NCBI GenBank assembly: GCA_030849065.1
Contig: JASAON010001619.1
Coordinates: forward strand, 1-64,000
Source: Jaenimonas drosophilae
Taxonomy: Eukaryota > Euglenozoa > Kinetoplastea > Trypanosomatida > Trypanosomatidae
Length of the DNA: 64,000 nt
Reading direction: 5' to 3'
Every line of letters begins with the position of its first letter. The stretch's first letter is position 1. The notes under the pieces are model-generated. The model was not told the DNA's origin and did no database searches. It saw nothing but the letters and a program-made list of their open reading frames with translations. Below, one piece after another: positions 10,051 through 22,400 of the stretch. The translations under genes and the position numbers were made by a program.

Positions 10051-10083
<33 letters not shown>
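10051..10083. repeat. (ATC)11 microsatellite carrying the stop codon
   Basis: Eleven ATC units. On the minus strand the repeat is phased so that the stop codon of the 184-aa gene (TGA, 10079-10081) is the first of ten consecutive in-frame TGA codons. Confidence 0.9.
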
Positions 10084-10084
<1 letters not shown>

Positions 10085-10633
10085 GTTCACTTGTTTCTTA
10101 ATCATGGCTTTGCGTTTGCTGTAGATGCTTTCCAAGACGGAGAGACCAACCAGCTCATCCACGGCGGCGAGCTGCTCGCGACGCATCGCCACCTCGTCAG
10201 TGTAGCCACGATCCGGTGCGTAGCTCAGCCGGAGATCATCTGGATAATAATAATTGAAGACGACGGTGTGTGCGGCGAGATAGCCCAACACCGCAAACGC
10301 AATGGCCCAGAAGTACTCACGTGTTTCTGCGCCGGCGCGGCCCTCGCGGTCGCGTGTGGCCGCCTCCGCCTCCGCCTCCGCTGCGGCAACAAATTGGCCA
10401 CGCTCGGTGAGCTTGCGTTTGCGGTAGGCGAGCTCGTCGCGGTTGGTGCGGTGCGTCAGGGGATGATCCGTGAGGGTGTTGCTGTGCATCGACGTCTCGT
10501 AGAGGGAGGTGGGTGATTTGCGGAGATCAAAAATGTTGTTCGTGCGTCGGACAACATCATCCTTGGTGGATGTGGTGGTTGGCCCGCCAGAGGTGGTGGC
10601 CGCCACGAGGAGCGGCAGCAGAGTTCTGCGCAT
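10079..10633 (-). CDS. Small mitochondrial-type single-span membrane protein
   Basis: A 184-residue protein. The longer frame begins at a TTG at 10651; I use the ATG at 10633. The N-terminus (MRRTLLPLLVAATTSGG) resembles a short mitochondrial presequence. A charged helical stretch with AAAEAEAEAATR (about residues 83-100) precedes one transmembrane segment, EYFWAIAFAVLGYLAAHTVV (about 107-126). A polar tail rich in Tyr, Arg and Lys follows. This layout is typical of accessory subunits of mitochondrial inner-membrane complexes in kinetoplastids, but no family is recognised. The stop lies inside a TGA repeat. Confidence 0.75.
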
Positions 10634-11044
10634 CTCCACGAATACAGACAATAATTTTCTTTTTACTTTTTGTTGAATGACTTTTTCTGTGACGATGTGG
10701 TGGCCGAGTGCACGAGAACGAACACAAACGGCGAACGAAGAGCTACGATAGCTTCACTTGTGCGTGATGATAGAGAAAGAGAAGATGATGATGATGATGG
10801 GTGCTAATGAGCATGATGATGTAAGTGTATGAGATGTGGTAGGAGGGGCCACACGTACATCCTTCAGCCATGCTGTGCTTGTGTTTCAGTGTTTCCAAAA
10901 GATCCATCAACAACTGACTTCGGGAACACTATTCTTGTGCTTAGTAAATCAACCAACACACACATTACACACCCCAACGCTGAGAATGAAGTAGTAGTAG
11001 TAGTACTAGTAGTAGTAGTTGTGTGTGTGTGCGCCATGATTGTC
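10634..11044. other. Intergenic spacer with GTA and TG repeats
   Basis: This is the 3' UTR of EMC10 and the 5' UTR of the 184-aa gene. It holds an imperfect GTA tract with an ACT phase switch (about 10991-11019) running directly into a TG tract (about 11019-11031), and a short GAT tract near 10783-10798. I see no gene. Confidence 0.75.
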
Positions 11045-11932
11045 TTAGCCGCCACCAGCCATATTCTTAATGACGGAGAAGGCGATGGGGAGCACGAAGT
11101 ACATCCAATACTTCTGAATGAATCCCTGCTCCTCCACCACAGGCACCTCGCGCTCCTCCCACTCTCCATCGGCGTTGCGCACGCGCTTCATCACCGTCTT
11201 TGCCTTCGCCGCGGTTCCCGATGACTTTTCCTCAGCCTGTTTATCCCTCTCGGCCAGCATTTGGAGATCCTTGTACTGCACCTTGGAGGCCAGCGTTGTG
11301 GGGCCAGAGAGATGCAGCTCCGTTTGCACCTTCACGACCGGGAAGAGGTTGCGGATGATGCTGCGATCGCACTCATCACCATTCACCATTTTTGAGTGGA
11401 AGGCGTTGGTTTCGCTGATGAGCTGCAGGCTCAGCACCGACACACCAGGGCCAGGAACAACAACAAGTTGTTCGCGAAGTACCACCGTTTGGCTATCCAC
11501 TGCATCAAATCCGCGCACAATGGAGCATGGAGTGGCAGAGATCATCGCGACGCAGCTGCCGCTGCCGTGTTCGATGCCGCCATCATCACTTCCACGAGCC
11601 ACACGATACTGCACCACATCTGCCGAGGCCCACTCACGTTGCTGAGCCTCCGTGAGCTGCTTCCCTTCATGTGCAGTTTCTTGGCTCTTCTTTTTACTGC
11701 CGTTGTGCGCCAACGACGATCGCAGACGAAGATTAGAGGTCGGAGAGCTCCTCATCAAGGAGAACTCACCCATGGTCGTCCACGTACCAGAGCTTCCAAC
11801 ACGTCGTTGCAGCACGTACACTTGAGAATCCCCCCTCGGGGCAGCAGCATGAGCTACGTTGGTGGTGAAGAGGAGGAGGAGGAGCACCGCCACCGATGCG
11901 ATGGCGATGCCACGACCGCACGACTGCCGCAT
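11045..11932 (-). CDS. EMC10: ER membrane protein complex subunit 10
   Basis: A 295-residue protein. The frame is open to 12067, but that part reads a TCA repeat and the splice acceptor, so I start at the ATG at 11932. A signal peptide with hydrophobic core VAVLLLLLFTT and Ala-rich cleavage region covers about residues 1-30. The lumenal domain opens with VYVLQRRVG and includes a Ser-rich beta region. The C-terminal signature GFIQKYWMYFVLPIAFSVI followed by GGG closely matches the EMC10 tail, a KYWMY motif leading into the single membrane anchor. EMC10 is a subunit of the ER membrane insertase that places tail-anchored and multi-pass proteins. Length is slightly above animal EMC10 (about 260 aa). 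Confidence 0.85.
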   Translation of the reverse strand: MRQSCGRGIAIASVAVLLLLLFTTNVAHAAAPRGDSQVYVLQRRVGSSGTWTTMGEFSLMRSSPTSNLRLRSSLAHNGSKKKSQETAHEGKQLTEAQQREWASADVVQYRVARGSDDGGIEHGSGSCVAMISATPCSIVRGFDAVDSQTVVLREQLVVVPGPGVSVLSLQLISETNAFHSKMVNGDECDRSIIRNLFPVVKVQTELHLSGPTTLASKVQYKDLQMLAERDKQAEEKSSGTAAKAKTVMKRVRNADGEWEEREVPVVEEQGFIQKYWMYFVLPIAFSVIKNMAGGG

Positions 11933-12033
11933 GAGGTCAGACGTGATGAATGGAGAATTCAAAAAAAGAGAGATGCTATTCCAAGCTAACCACAAAGATG
12001 AAGCAACCAAAACACAAAGTGAGAAGAAGAAAA

Positions 12034-12058
12034 ATGATGATGATGATGATGATGATGA
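12034..12058. repeat. ATG/CAT microsatellite
   Basis: About eight tandem units upstream of the EMC10 start. On the transcribed strand it reads TCA repeats that run into TTTTTCTTCTTCTCAC, together forming the pyrimidine-rich tract for the EMC10 acceptor. Confidence 0.85.
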
Positions 12059-12155
12059 AGAACGCACATCATGAAGAGGAGTAGAGATGTCTCTATCGTC
12101 ATCGGCACAATCACAAATGTTATGCGATTAGCTCCACGCTCTCCCAGTATGCCCA

Positions 12156-13169
12156 CTACTCCGTCGCAAGTAGCAGTGGGAAAATGAAGGATGCATCGCC
12201 CTGCACGCGGATGACCTCGCACTGGGGTGAGATCAATCCCGCTGCGCGATCATCCTCAATGATGCAGCTGCTTGAGCAGCCTTCCGCCTCCCCTCCCGTC
12301 GTCACCACGACAACACGATCCATTTTGATGTTTGAGAGGAGATGATTCTTGGGAAGACCTCCGCCAAGGATGATGGCGGTATTATAGCCCGCGCGCACTC
12401 CACCATCTTCCTGCGTGCATTGATGATAATCCATCGCGCGCATCTTCATCACATCCGCCATCGGATCCACCGCGAGCCCCTTCTTGCCAAAGTTGTAGAA
12501 GTACATCATATCGCCCATCGAGCCGTCGGTCAGTGCCGGAGAGAAGAAGGGAATGTGGTTTTGATGGCACCAATAAACAAGGCTCTCTTCGTATGTGGTG
12601 GGGCTGTGCGCGGGGAGGGCGGCGCCCATCGCGGCGATGAAGTCGGAAGGTGCCGTTCCCTCCTCCCACGCCGATGCACGTTGCCGCGCATGCAGCGACG
12701 CCAAAACCGGCGTGAAGAAGTCTTCGAAGGCGCAATAGTTTTCATTCGGAACGAGAAGATTGCCGATGCGGTTGATGCCATGACGGCGGAGCTCTTTGCC
12801 GTCGAGGGCGAACTCACCCACGACGGTGCGGCCCAGGCACTTGATGGCGTCTTCCTCCACTCCGCCGGCGGAGGAGATGAAGGCCGCCACACGTCGCTCG
12901 CGTGCGAGTCGGGCAAAACAGTCGCGCAGCCCGCTTGAGACGAGGTTGGAGGTGTACGCCACAAACACACGTTCATCGGGCCGTGGGTGGAAGAGGGCAG
13001 ACTGCACCACACGACGGGCATCGGCGATGCGGCTCGCTTGGAGGCCAATCGTGGCGTAGCTCGCCAACACACGGCGGGCGGCGTCCTCGGGGGAGAGGCT
13101 CACCAGAGATGCATAATCCACGCAGCTGATGCATGATGCCTCCGTCGTTGATGCAGATTCAGCATCCAT
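12156..13169 (-). CDS. Deoxyhypusine synthase family protein, divergent
   Basis: A 337-residue protein, start ATG at 13169 just after an acceptor ending CACTAG. The fold signatures are strong: TSNLVSSG, SAGGVEEDAIKCLGRTVVGE, GINRIGNLLVPNENYCAFED, HIPFFSPALTDGSMGDMMYF and AIILGGGLPKNH. The enzyme moves the aminobutyl group of spermidine to a lysine of eIF5A. The active-site lysine expected in the GGGxxKxH motif is present (about K274). The following loop, normally rich in Asp/Ser with SGARPDEAVSWGK character, is replaced by GGEAEGCSSS and unrelated sequence. Trypanosomatids have two DHS paralogues, a catalytic subunit and an inactive prozyme that act as a heterotetramer. The short length suggests the prozyme type, but the retained lysine leaves this open. 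Confidence 0.88.
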   Translation of the reverse strand: MDAESASTTEASCISCVDYASLVSLSPEDAARRVLASYATIGLQASRIADARRVVQSALFHPRPDERVFVAYTSNLVSSGLRDCFARLARERRVAAFISSAGGVEEDAIKCLGRTVVGEFALDGKELRRHGINRIGNLLVPNENYCAFEDFFTPVLASLHARQRASAWEEGTAPSDFIAAMGAALPAHSPTTYEESLVYWCHQNHIPFFSPALTDGSMGDMMYFYNFGKKGLAVDPMADVMKMRAMDYHQCTQEDGGVRAGYNTAIILGGGLPKNHLLSNIKMDRVVVVTTGGEAEGCSSSCIIEDDRAAGLISPQCEVIRVQGDASFIFPLLLATE

Positions 13170-13496
13170 GGGAAGCTAGTGTGATGATGTGCAACTACGC
13201 ACCTCAATACGCTACACATACGAAAGGAAGAAAAAAAAAAGAGAGATGATAAGATGAATGATGATGATGATGATGATGGTGCAAACTTCCAAGCCAACAA
13301 CAACAGCTGTGGCTCGTGACGCCGTCGTCGTGACTTCATTTGTGGCACGTTGCAATGATGGATTAACTTTATTCTGCGAGAAAAATAAAAGGCTTAATGT
13401 GTATCTCACTTAGTCGTTGGAAGTACAAAAAGAAAATGTTGTTGTTGCGTGGAGATGTTTGTCATGATGCATCTCTCCTCTTGGTTGGTTGTGTTC
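13170..13496. other. Intergenic spacer between midasin stop and DHS start
   Basis: It contains a GAT tract at about 13257-13278. On the minus strand a strong CT-rich tract with a ten-base T run (about 13216-13240) leads to AGs near 13174-13215, the DHS splice acceptor region. No gene seen. Confidence 0.75.
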
Positions 13497-16400
13497 TTAT
13501 TGCGGAACATTCATTAACTCGAACCACTGCCGCATCGCATCGGCAATGATCTCTGGTAGCGTGTTGAGCTCACGCACAATCAGGTAGTAGGGAAATGGGA
13601 AGTCTTCCATGTACCCGCGACGAATCACCTTGTTGGCCTTAAACTCCACGAGCTGCATATCCAAAATGGAGTTGGACTGCACCCGCTTGAGGCGCGCATC
13701 ACGATCGGCCTTCAGGCGACGAAGACGCTCCGCCGTGGAGAGACCCTTGAGATCCTGCGGGGTGAGAGGTGCCGTTTGGGCAGGTGCTGCAGCCTCCACC
13801 TCCGTGGCGGCCTTGATATCCAGGAGCACAAACACAACCATTTGATGGTTGGTCTCTGCCCGCGCAATGAGCTTCCGCAGCTCCGCACGGTCTTCGGTGA
13901 TTTGGCCATCACTCAGCACAAAGAGCACCTGCTGGAGCTGCTGCGTCGTGGAGCGTGTTTGGCCGTTGAGACGGTCGCGCGCATCATCCAAGTAGGTCAG
14001 CGTGGATTCCAAAAAGAGTTTCAGATTGGTGGAGGTTTGCTTGAAGGTGATCTCGCTAAATGTGCGTGGGCCGCTGTCAGCTCCAAAGGCTTCCTCAAGC
14101 GGATGAATGATGCGTGCCTCCTTGCCGAAACTTGCCACGCCAATCTCTCCCACCTCCAGTTGCTGCAGCGCCTTGGCAATGAGAGCCACAGCCTGGCAGG
14201 AGAAGACGCCGGCGTTGTTCGTTTGCATGCTGAGTGAGTCATCCAGGGCGACCATGATTTGGTAGGTGCGTTTGTTGGGCTTCGTACGACGTAGCCAGAT
14301 GCGGTCCTTCTTGAATTGCGAGGCGATGTAGGGAATGATGCGCTTCATGTTGAGACGTTTGCCGGTTTTGTAGTCGCCCTGGAGCTTGTCGGCGAGGGTC
14401 GGGGCGAGGATCAGCCGAAGCTGCTCGCACAGTTGTTGGGAGAGACCCTGCACCACAGCCTCCTGCTCCACCCACAGCTGGCGGCCACGTGATAGCACAT
14501 CCTCCTCCTCCACCTCCGCCTCCTTCTCCGCGGCCTCCTCTTCTTCTTCCTCCTCGCTCTCTTCCTTCTCCGTCGTCTTGGCGGTGAGCTTGACCTTCTC
14601 CTTGTTGCGCTTCGTGGGCTTGGCGTCGGAGGCATCCTTCATGTCGGTGACATCCTCCTCATTCTTGCCACGACGGCGGCGGCTATCCTGCGGCTCATCG
14701 GCCCCACTCTCCTCCTCTGCATCGCTTGAGACGGCGGAGGAGGATGCGGCGTCGTCGGCGCTCGAGGGCTCCTCCTGCTGCTCCACCTCCGTGGCCTTGT
14801 GCTGCAGCTCCTCGTCATCATGAACGGCAGCCATTCCTTCGTGCTCGCCCTCTTCATCAAAATCGAAGTTCTCCACGTCCTCCGTCTGTGGCTGCTGCGG
14901 TGCCTCCTTCTGCGGGCGCTCCGTCTTGTTGTCCTGGTCCACCTCCACGCGTTGATTGAGGTTGAGCTGCTGACGCTGTTGTTGGTGTCGCTGCAACGCC
15001 TCCTTCACGGCACGGTAGGGATTGTGTTGGGAGCGGTTCTGCTCCGTGTTGTCGCGGCGCTGGGCCTGCTGATTCTCCTCCTGCTGCTTTTGGAAGTTGC
15101 GGCCCGCGTCATCCTGCTTTTGCTCCTCACCAGGCTGCTGCTCCTCATCCGCACCGGTGGCGTCCTGCTGTTGGGGATTGCGCTCCTTCTCCTTCTTGTT
15201 CTCTGTGGCTTCTTCGCCAGTTTCATGGTCTTGTTGGCCACCATCATAGACGTTCTGATCGCGCTCATCTCCGCTGAACTCATCCGCGTCGGAGTTGTCT
15301 TCCTCCTCGTTGGGCTCGCCATCAATCTCGCGCTCATCCTGCGTGCTGTGATCCATGTCGGTGGATTGATTATCATCCTCGCGCTGCTCGGATTTGTGGC
15401 TCTCCACCTCCTCCTTCTCGAGATCCTCATCGCGGTCTTGCTCTTCATCCTCTGCATCGTCCTCGCGATCCTCCGCGTCGCTCTTGTCGGCGGATCGGCC
15501 ATCCTCATCATCGTCGGAGTCTGAGGCGGCATCGGAGATGGCACCATCATCCTCATCACCAACCAATTCATGCTCTCCCTTCTTTTCTTCCTCCTGCTCG
15601 CGAATGGCATCCTCCTTGTTAGTGAAGCCGCCTGTTTCCTCGTCGAGCGGATCCTCGTCGCCAAACTCATCCTGCGGCACCTCCTCAGCCTGTTCGCCCT
15701 CATCCTCATCCATATCATTATCATCACCCTTGTCTTTGCGCGTCTTCTTGCGATCTTGCTCATTTTCTTCATCCACACTGCCCATCTCTTGCTGCGAATC
15801 ATCATCCTCGCCCTCATCCTCGTCCTCGTCGTCGTGGCTATCTTCACGGTTCTCCTTCTCTGCCTGGAAGTCAGTCTCGACGTCGGCCGCCTTATCCTCC
15901 TCATCTTGCTTCTTATCCTCCTCCTGCTGCTCCTGCTGCTCGAGATCCTTCTGATTCATGAGCTGATCTTCATTGTCGAGCTGGTCCGTCACATCCTTTT
16001 CACCCTGGCCATCATCCATGCCCGTGCCCTCCTGCTGGCCACCATCACCATCGCCATCGTTGTCGTTCTCTTCCTCATCCTCCGTCTTGCAGAAGCCCTT
16101 CTTCATGAGAACGGCCATGAGGCGGGCCATCACCACACCCAACTTGCTGTGGGAGGTGGAGACGGAGCTCACGGCGTGTTGCACGTGGCCAACAAGGCTG
16201 GTAGCACGCGTGAGGAGGACGAGGAGCTCCTGAGAGTCGTGGAGAGAGAGGGCGGCCACCTCAGGGGATGAGGCGGCGGCATGAAGGAGCTCCTGGTGGG
16301 TGGCAGAGATGGTGGCAAGAAACGTCTGGAGCTGCTCCACACCATCATGATAGCGGCGGTACGTCTCGCCGTCCTCCGCGTCGTGGTTGATGGTCGGGGA

Positions 16401-19400
16401 AGAGGAGACGATGAGATCTTCGGTGAGAGAGAGGGCGATGCCATGTAAATGATCGCGTGTGCGCTGCAGCCAATCCTCGCTGCCCGTCGTCTCAGCCTTG
16501 CTGCGCTTCCTACTGCGCTCCACCTCACTCATCCCCGCAGTGTAGGCGGCCAGGGCCTCCTCAACCTGCTTCTCATGCAGCGCGGCGGCCGAGGCGACGT
16601 TGTGATCCGCCACACCCCGCAAACGACCGCAGAGGTGTTGAGCCTCGCGGAGTGCTTGCATGCACCGCTGCGACACGCCCACAGGGGCTGTACTGATGGA
16701 GGAGCAGCGTCGGATATACTCCTGCCGCTGGCAGAGGCCAAAGAGGTGTTGCGTCGTGTGTGCGAGGTCGGCGAGGATGCCACGATAACCCTCAGTTCCA
16801 TCTTGCGTGAGGCCCTCCTGCAGCATCCACTCCAGCGCACCGTGGAGGGAGCGCAGGCTGCAGCTGAGGCTGAGGCAGGTATCAAGGAGGCGCAGGTCAG
16901 CGCTCGTGTGCAGCGCCTCGGCATCCTCGTGCTCGGGCGGGGCGAGGGAGTGGGCCCCCTCCACGCACACACGCATGGCGCTGAGGTTGTGCTGCAACTC
17001 GACAAGAGCGGAAAGGAGTTGGGCCATGGAAACAGCATCGGTGAAGAGGTTCTCAGCCAAACCCGTGCCGCGCATCACCTGCGCCCCGGAGAGGTCCTGG
17101 TGGGGCTTGCGCTGAGCCTCACGCATGCGCTGGACCCAGCGGGCGAAGGCGTAGTGAGCCTCCGCCGCCGCATCGAGGTCGGAGCTGGCTGAGACCTCCT
17201 CACGTGTGGCACGGCAGGCGAGCAGCGCCTCACATGATGCGAAGTGCGTCTCCCACGTTCCCACCTGCTTCTCATGCGTGTGGGCGAGGCCGGTCTCGTT
17301 CATGGTGTCGAAGAGGGTCTTGAGCGCACGCACCTTCAGCTGGTTGGCAGTCTTGGGCTGTTGGAGTGCGGTGATGCGCTGGAGTATCTGCAGCGTCGAG
17401 TCATCCATGAACTCCTGGCCTTCCTGAAGTGCGCAGGAGGTCCAGTCGCTGAAGGGTGAGGCGGATGGCGTGGGTGCCACCTCGTCGGTTGGCTTGGCGG
17501 CATTGCTTCCGCGCTTTCGTTTGCCACCCTTGGGTGATTTGGCCTCCTCCTTCTTGGCCGCCGCCTTCTGCTTCTTCGCTTGTTTCTTCTTGTCGGCCTC
17601 CCCCTCTGCCGCCACCGCCCACGCTGAGAGGCCCATTGACGGGTCCTCCTCGCAACGCTCCTCCTCCGCCACAATGGCGGCGAGAACGGGCAGGCGCAGC
17701 ACCGCCTCCAAGCTACCGAGCACGCGAGCCATCTTGAGGTGCGACTTCTCCGCCGTGGCGCGCACGGCGTAGTAGTTGGCATCCTCCCACCGCATCAGCT
17801 TGGCAAACTCCGCAATATCATCCTCAATGGGCACAATCTGTGCGTCACACTTGGCACGAATGAGCGGCTCGAACTGAGCAAAGAAGTCGGTGAGATGGAG
17901 AAGTACGTTGGTAAGTGGGGCGAAGCGACCCTCGGAGAGAAGGAGCTGATAGCCAAAGCCACGGATTTGCAACAGTCGGGCGGAGTAGTCGCCAAAACAG
18001 GCCGACCACATGTACTGCGAAACGTAGTGAAACACTCGGAGGCAGCGATTCCCTTCCTCCTCGGCATCCACGGTTGGTCCTTGGTCGAGGCAGTCGTGGA
18101 TGAGGTCGTAGAGCGCGAACCACTGAAGAGCCGCGGCGCGGCCAAACTCCTCCCGCTTCGCCTTGAACACGTGCGACCAGCAGTGTAGCTCCAGACGACG
18201 CCAGCGAAGCACAAATCCGGAGAGCTCCGTCATGTGTGGCATGATGGAGACCTCCGTCGAGGCATTGCGCTCCCACTCGTAGCACTCCCGCAGCAGGAGC
18301 TCACAGCCGGCCATCACCTTCATCAAAGGTGTGCTCATGGCGGGCAGGGCGGCGATCTTGCGACCAACGCGCAAACAACGTTGCAGTGAGACGGCATCGG
18401 GATAGCGTTCCGACAACCCTTGCAGCGTCGTGAGCAAGGCATCGAGAGGTTTGCTGAGTTGGGCCACCTCGTGTGAATCGCTGTCGGCGAAGATATTGAA
18501 GCCCACGGCGTTGCGCTCCGCCAAGGTGGTGGTGCTTCCATGCATCTCCTTTGCAAGAAGGGCAGCGCGCGCAGAAAAGCCACAGAGGAGAAGCTGCTCA
18601 TCGGAGCTGCCGAGCCCATCGCTTTGCACGTGCTCTCCCAAGCGATTGGTTTCGGGTGCAATGGCGTCAAATCGGCTTCGGAATGCATCCATCAACGCCG
18701 GCACATGAATAGCCTCGGAGCTCACTCGGTAGCTCGCCAGTCGCTGATAGAAGAGCTGATGGGTCTCAACGAGGCGGGGGATGTAGTTTCCATCCATAAA
18801 CATCAGCCGTGCATGCTTGGCAGCGCGGTCGGCGTCCTTCTTGTCGTCCGCCTGATCCTCCTCCTCCTCAGTAGCCTCAGCGGCGAGGACGAACTCCTTC
18901 TCGTAGGATGGGAAGAGTGCCTTCATCTTGCGGAGCAGCTTCTCATCATCGCCCTCAATGGCCACGGCCTTCTCCTTATAGAGAACCGCCATCTCCTCGG
19001 CCTGCTTCTCCGCCGCGTTGAGCTCTTCCACGGTGCGGAAGAGAGAGCGATAGGTCGTGAAGAGGCCCTCCACCGCATCGCGGCTGATGGCGTGTGGCAG
19101 CGTCGAGCGAAGAATGCTCAGGCACGAGTCGAGGTACTTCATGCGGTGAAGAAGCGACGCGTGGTTGGTCGGGTCGGGCAGTGGCAGGGAGGTTCCTGCG
19201 AGGGTCGTTGTGGGGAACTGAAGCAGCTGAAGGGTCTGTGCATGGCCAAAGAGGGTATTCGTGGGCTCTGCTCCGTACGCGCTGTGGCAGCTCGCGCGGG
19301 CAGCGATGCAGGCCAAGAAGGCCGACTCAGCAAAGTTCAGCGTGATGTCTTCGTAGCCGCCGTACTGGTCGAGCATCTGCACCACCTGTTGGAAGAGGAG

Positions 19401-22400
19401 CTCACTCCAGCTCTCTGCCTGGGCTGCCGTTTGGCCATCTCTAGCCTCGACGGCCACCACGTGAAGGCGGTTGTCACCCAGCAATGTTGAGCAGAGCTGG
19501 TGCATCCAGCGCACCAACTGGGCGTACTTTTGGCCAGTCGGGTCTGGTCGTGGGACGTAGTCGTGGGCTGCCTTTGCGTGCAGCTCCTTCTCCTTGCTGC
19601 GAAGCTCATGAATGATGGCCGACTGGGGGCATCCCGCGCGCATCGTGAGGTGCTCTGCATAGGCAAAGGCAGACTCCAGGCGTTGAAGCAGGGCCAACTG
19701 ATCCTCCGAAATGGTCCGTCGGCAGCTGCGCTTGTACATGGGGTCGATGGGACTCTGCGGCACGAGCAGGCGGCACTTCAACGACCAGAGGAGGGCAATG
19801 ACCTGCAGAATGTTGTCTCGGCTGTTCTCTTCCTTCTTGGCGCTGAGAAGCTGCACAACCTGCATCAGCAGAGGCCGCTGGGCCTCCACCATTGGGCAGC
19901 ACGACAACTCATCGATGCAGCTCCTCGCCGCCTCGGCAAGAGAACCGCGTGGCATCTCGCTCGACGAGCTGTCGGGGAAGGCCTGCGATTGCAGGGTGGC
20001 AGGGAAGCACCCCATCAAGATGCGCTTCAGCTCCTGCCGGGCGTTGAGCTCCCAGTCGCCAAAGAGCTGGCGGGGAACCACTGGGCAAACGGAAAGGAAG
20101 GACCGCAGTCCGCGCAATGTATCAATGAACTCATTCTGTGTTCGGCCCACCGCTAACACGTGAGCCTGAGAAGCATAGCGCAGGCAGGCGTGCGCAGAGG
20201 AAGTCCACGCACCGAGGAAGATGCTCTTCACGGAGCCAAGGCCGTAGCGGGTGGCGCATCGGCTCACCAGCAGAGGTGTGAGCTGGCCCACAACCTCTGT
20301 GATTGCGGCAGCGTCGGGCGTCGTTCGAGAGATGGTGCGCTGCAGGCTCGTCCACAGGGCCACCTCCACTTCGGTGAAGAGGGGAAAGGTCTTGGTGAAG
20401 TGCGTGAGGAAGATGCCAATGCCGTCGCGGAGCTGGTGTAGCATGGATGCTGTGCATCGGCCAGGTGTGTTCAGTCGAAGCACCAACTGAATCAGCGCAA
20501 ACTCTGTACGAAAAGCGGCATGCTGGAGAAGATTCTTTTGTAGGTTGGAGGCCAGGTTGGGCATGGCTGTGTCGTCCTCACACGTGACCAGCTGCCACTG
20601 AGCAAAGCTCGCACGCTCCTCTGGGGAGGTGATGTGGGGCTGAACCACGTAATCATGGAGAACACTCGAGCCGCCGAGCAGAGGGAAGGGAAGGCTCAGG
20701 TACCGCTGCACTGCCGCAACAAATGCGTTCAGCGCGCGCTCCACGTCCGCGAAGGATGCTGCACCATCATGTTGGGCAACGTACTCAAAAAGAAGCGTGG
20801 CGTGTGCCAGCAGAGGCACGTAGGTGTCAGCAGTCAGGACCTGCACCGGCTGCCGCACAACCTCCACAAACTGTGCCAGTAGGCGAAGGCAGTCGTGGAA
20901 GCGGCTGGGATCAGTGAGGGAGCTCAGGAAGGCAGACATACTCACGAGAACCTCACTCACCGATGCACACACAAGGGTGCTGTCCGTGAGCTGCACAGAT
21001 CCTCGTCGAGCAAAGTCCACCGCATGGGCTTGAGGACCCAAGATTTGCATTGCACGGCAGAAGAGGGTTGGAAGCAGCCCCATGGTAGAGTAGTCGGCAT
21101 GGATTAAGGATTGGGCACGTGCAGAGAGCTCCTCCGTAGACATCGACTCAGAGAGCAGCTGCTTGCGCAGTACGTCCACGTACTCTGAGGGAATGCTATC
21201 CATGCACTGCTCCAGGACAAAGAACAGGGCAATATCGGCTTCATCGTGAAGTGCGGGTGTTTCACTACCCCGAAGGCTTGCCATCTTCTTCAACGCAAGC
21301 CCGCTTCTAGAAACACGGCAGCGAGCCAGCAACGCAGCCAGCCCCTCCATGTCGCTCACGCCGTCTTCCCCACAAGTTAACTGGAGCGCGGCGATGGTCT
21401 CACGCAATGGGGGGTAGCGGGATAGGTCAGAGGACGCGCTGAGGAGAGCATGGAGAGCCTCCACCAGCTGATCCTTCTTGATGCGCCAGTGGCCACTCCG
21501 GTTGGTGATGTATCGGTGTAGAATCACATTTGCCAGAGAGGTAGAGTCGTGAGGCAGACTACCCAACTGTGCTACAGGAAGCATCGCGCTGGTTCGAAGA
21601 AGTGTGAAGACGTTTGGTGCGCCAGCTGCCAGGGAGTCACTCAGTAAGGTGGAGGAAGCAGCCATCGTATCGGCATGAAAGGCCGTAGACACAAATGATT
21701 GGTGGTAGTGGCCCAGCTTATCGACGGTCCAGAGCACACTCTCATTGGGCTCCGCACCGTTGGTGCTGCTGGTAGCGCACAGGACAGCACTCTCCGCCGA
21801 TGGGATCTGCACGGGGGCAACGAACAGCTCCACGGCTCGATTACGCATGGCACGCGAAATCTCGCCATATCGCGGGTTCAGGGTGGCAAAGAGACGGAAC
21901 TTGGGATGTGGCTGGATGACGCGAATGGCATCATCCACGAGGCCCTGCTCGTTCACGGAGAGGACTCCGTTAGGCTCCACCAATGGATTCAGCCGATCGA
22001 GCACACTGGCAGAGCAGTAGTTGGCATTATCCAAAACCAGCCAGTAACCTTGCAGCATGGCCTCCAACACCAGTGAGTCTCTCCACTCAAAGCGCCCTTG
22101 CTCGCCTTCCACTTGGTCAAAACCGCCAAGAAGATCCACCGTGTCGCAGCTAGCATTCATGGAAAAGGTGACGAGCTTTGCCCCAGCAAGGCGTGCAGCG
22201 GTTCTTAGGACGTGGCTCTTACCAGAGCCGGAAGGACCGATCAGCAGTGCAAACTGTCGCTGCTCAGCGCAGCACAGGAGCGACTGAACGAGGTGGGACT
22301 GCGACGGCAGTAACAACAGTGGCTGAGAGAGTGGGGTGGTGTCCGCGTTGTCACGCAGGTACAGCTGCCGTCCATCGAAGTGAACAACCCCATCTGCCAC

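Noticed and set aside
11933..12067. Extended EMC10 N-terminus with a poly-Ser run
   Set aside because: It translates a TCA microsatellite and the splice acceptor. The signal peptide begins at the ATG at 11932.
14799..16271. Long plus-strand ORFs rich in Leu/Val opposite midasin
   Set aside because: They are antisense shadows of the Asp/Glu-rich region (GAG/GAT codons read back as CTC/ATC), giving artificial hydrophobic proteins.
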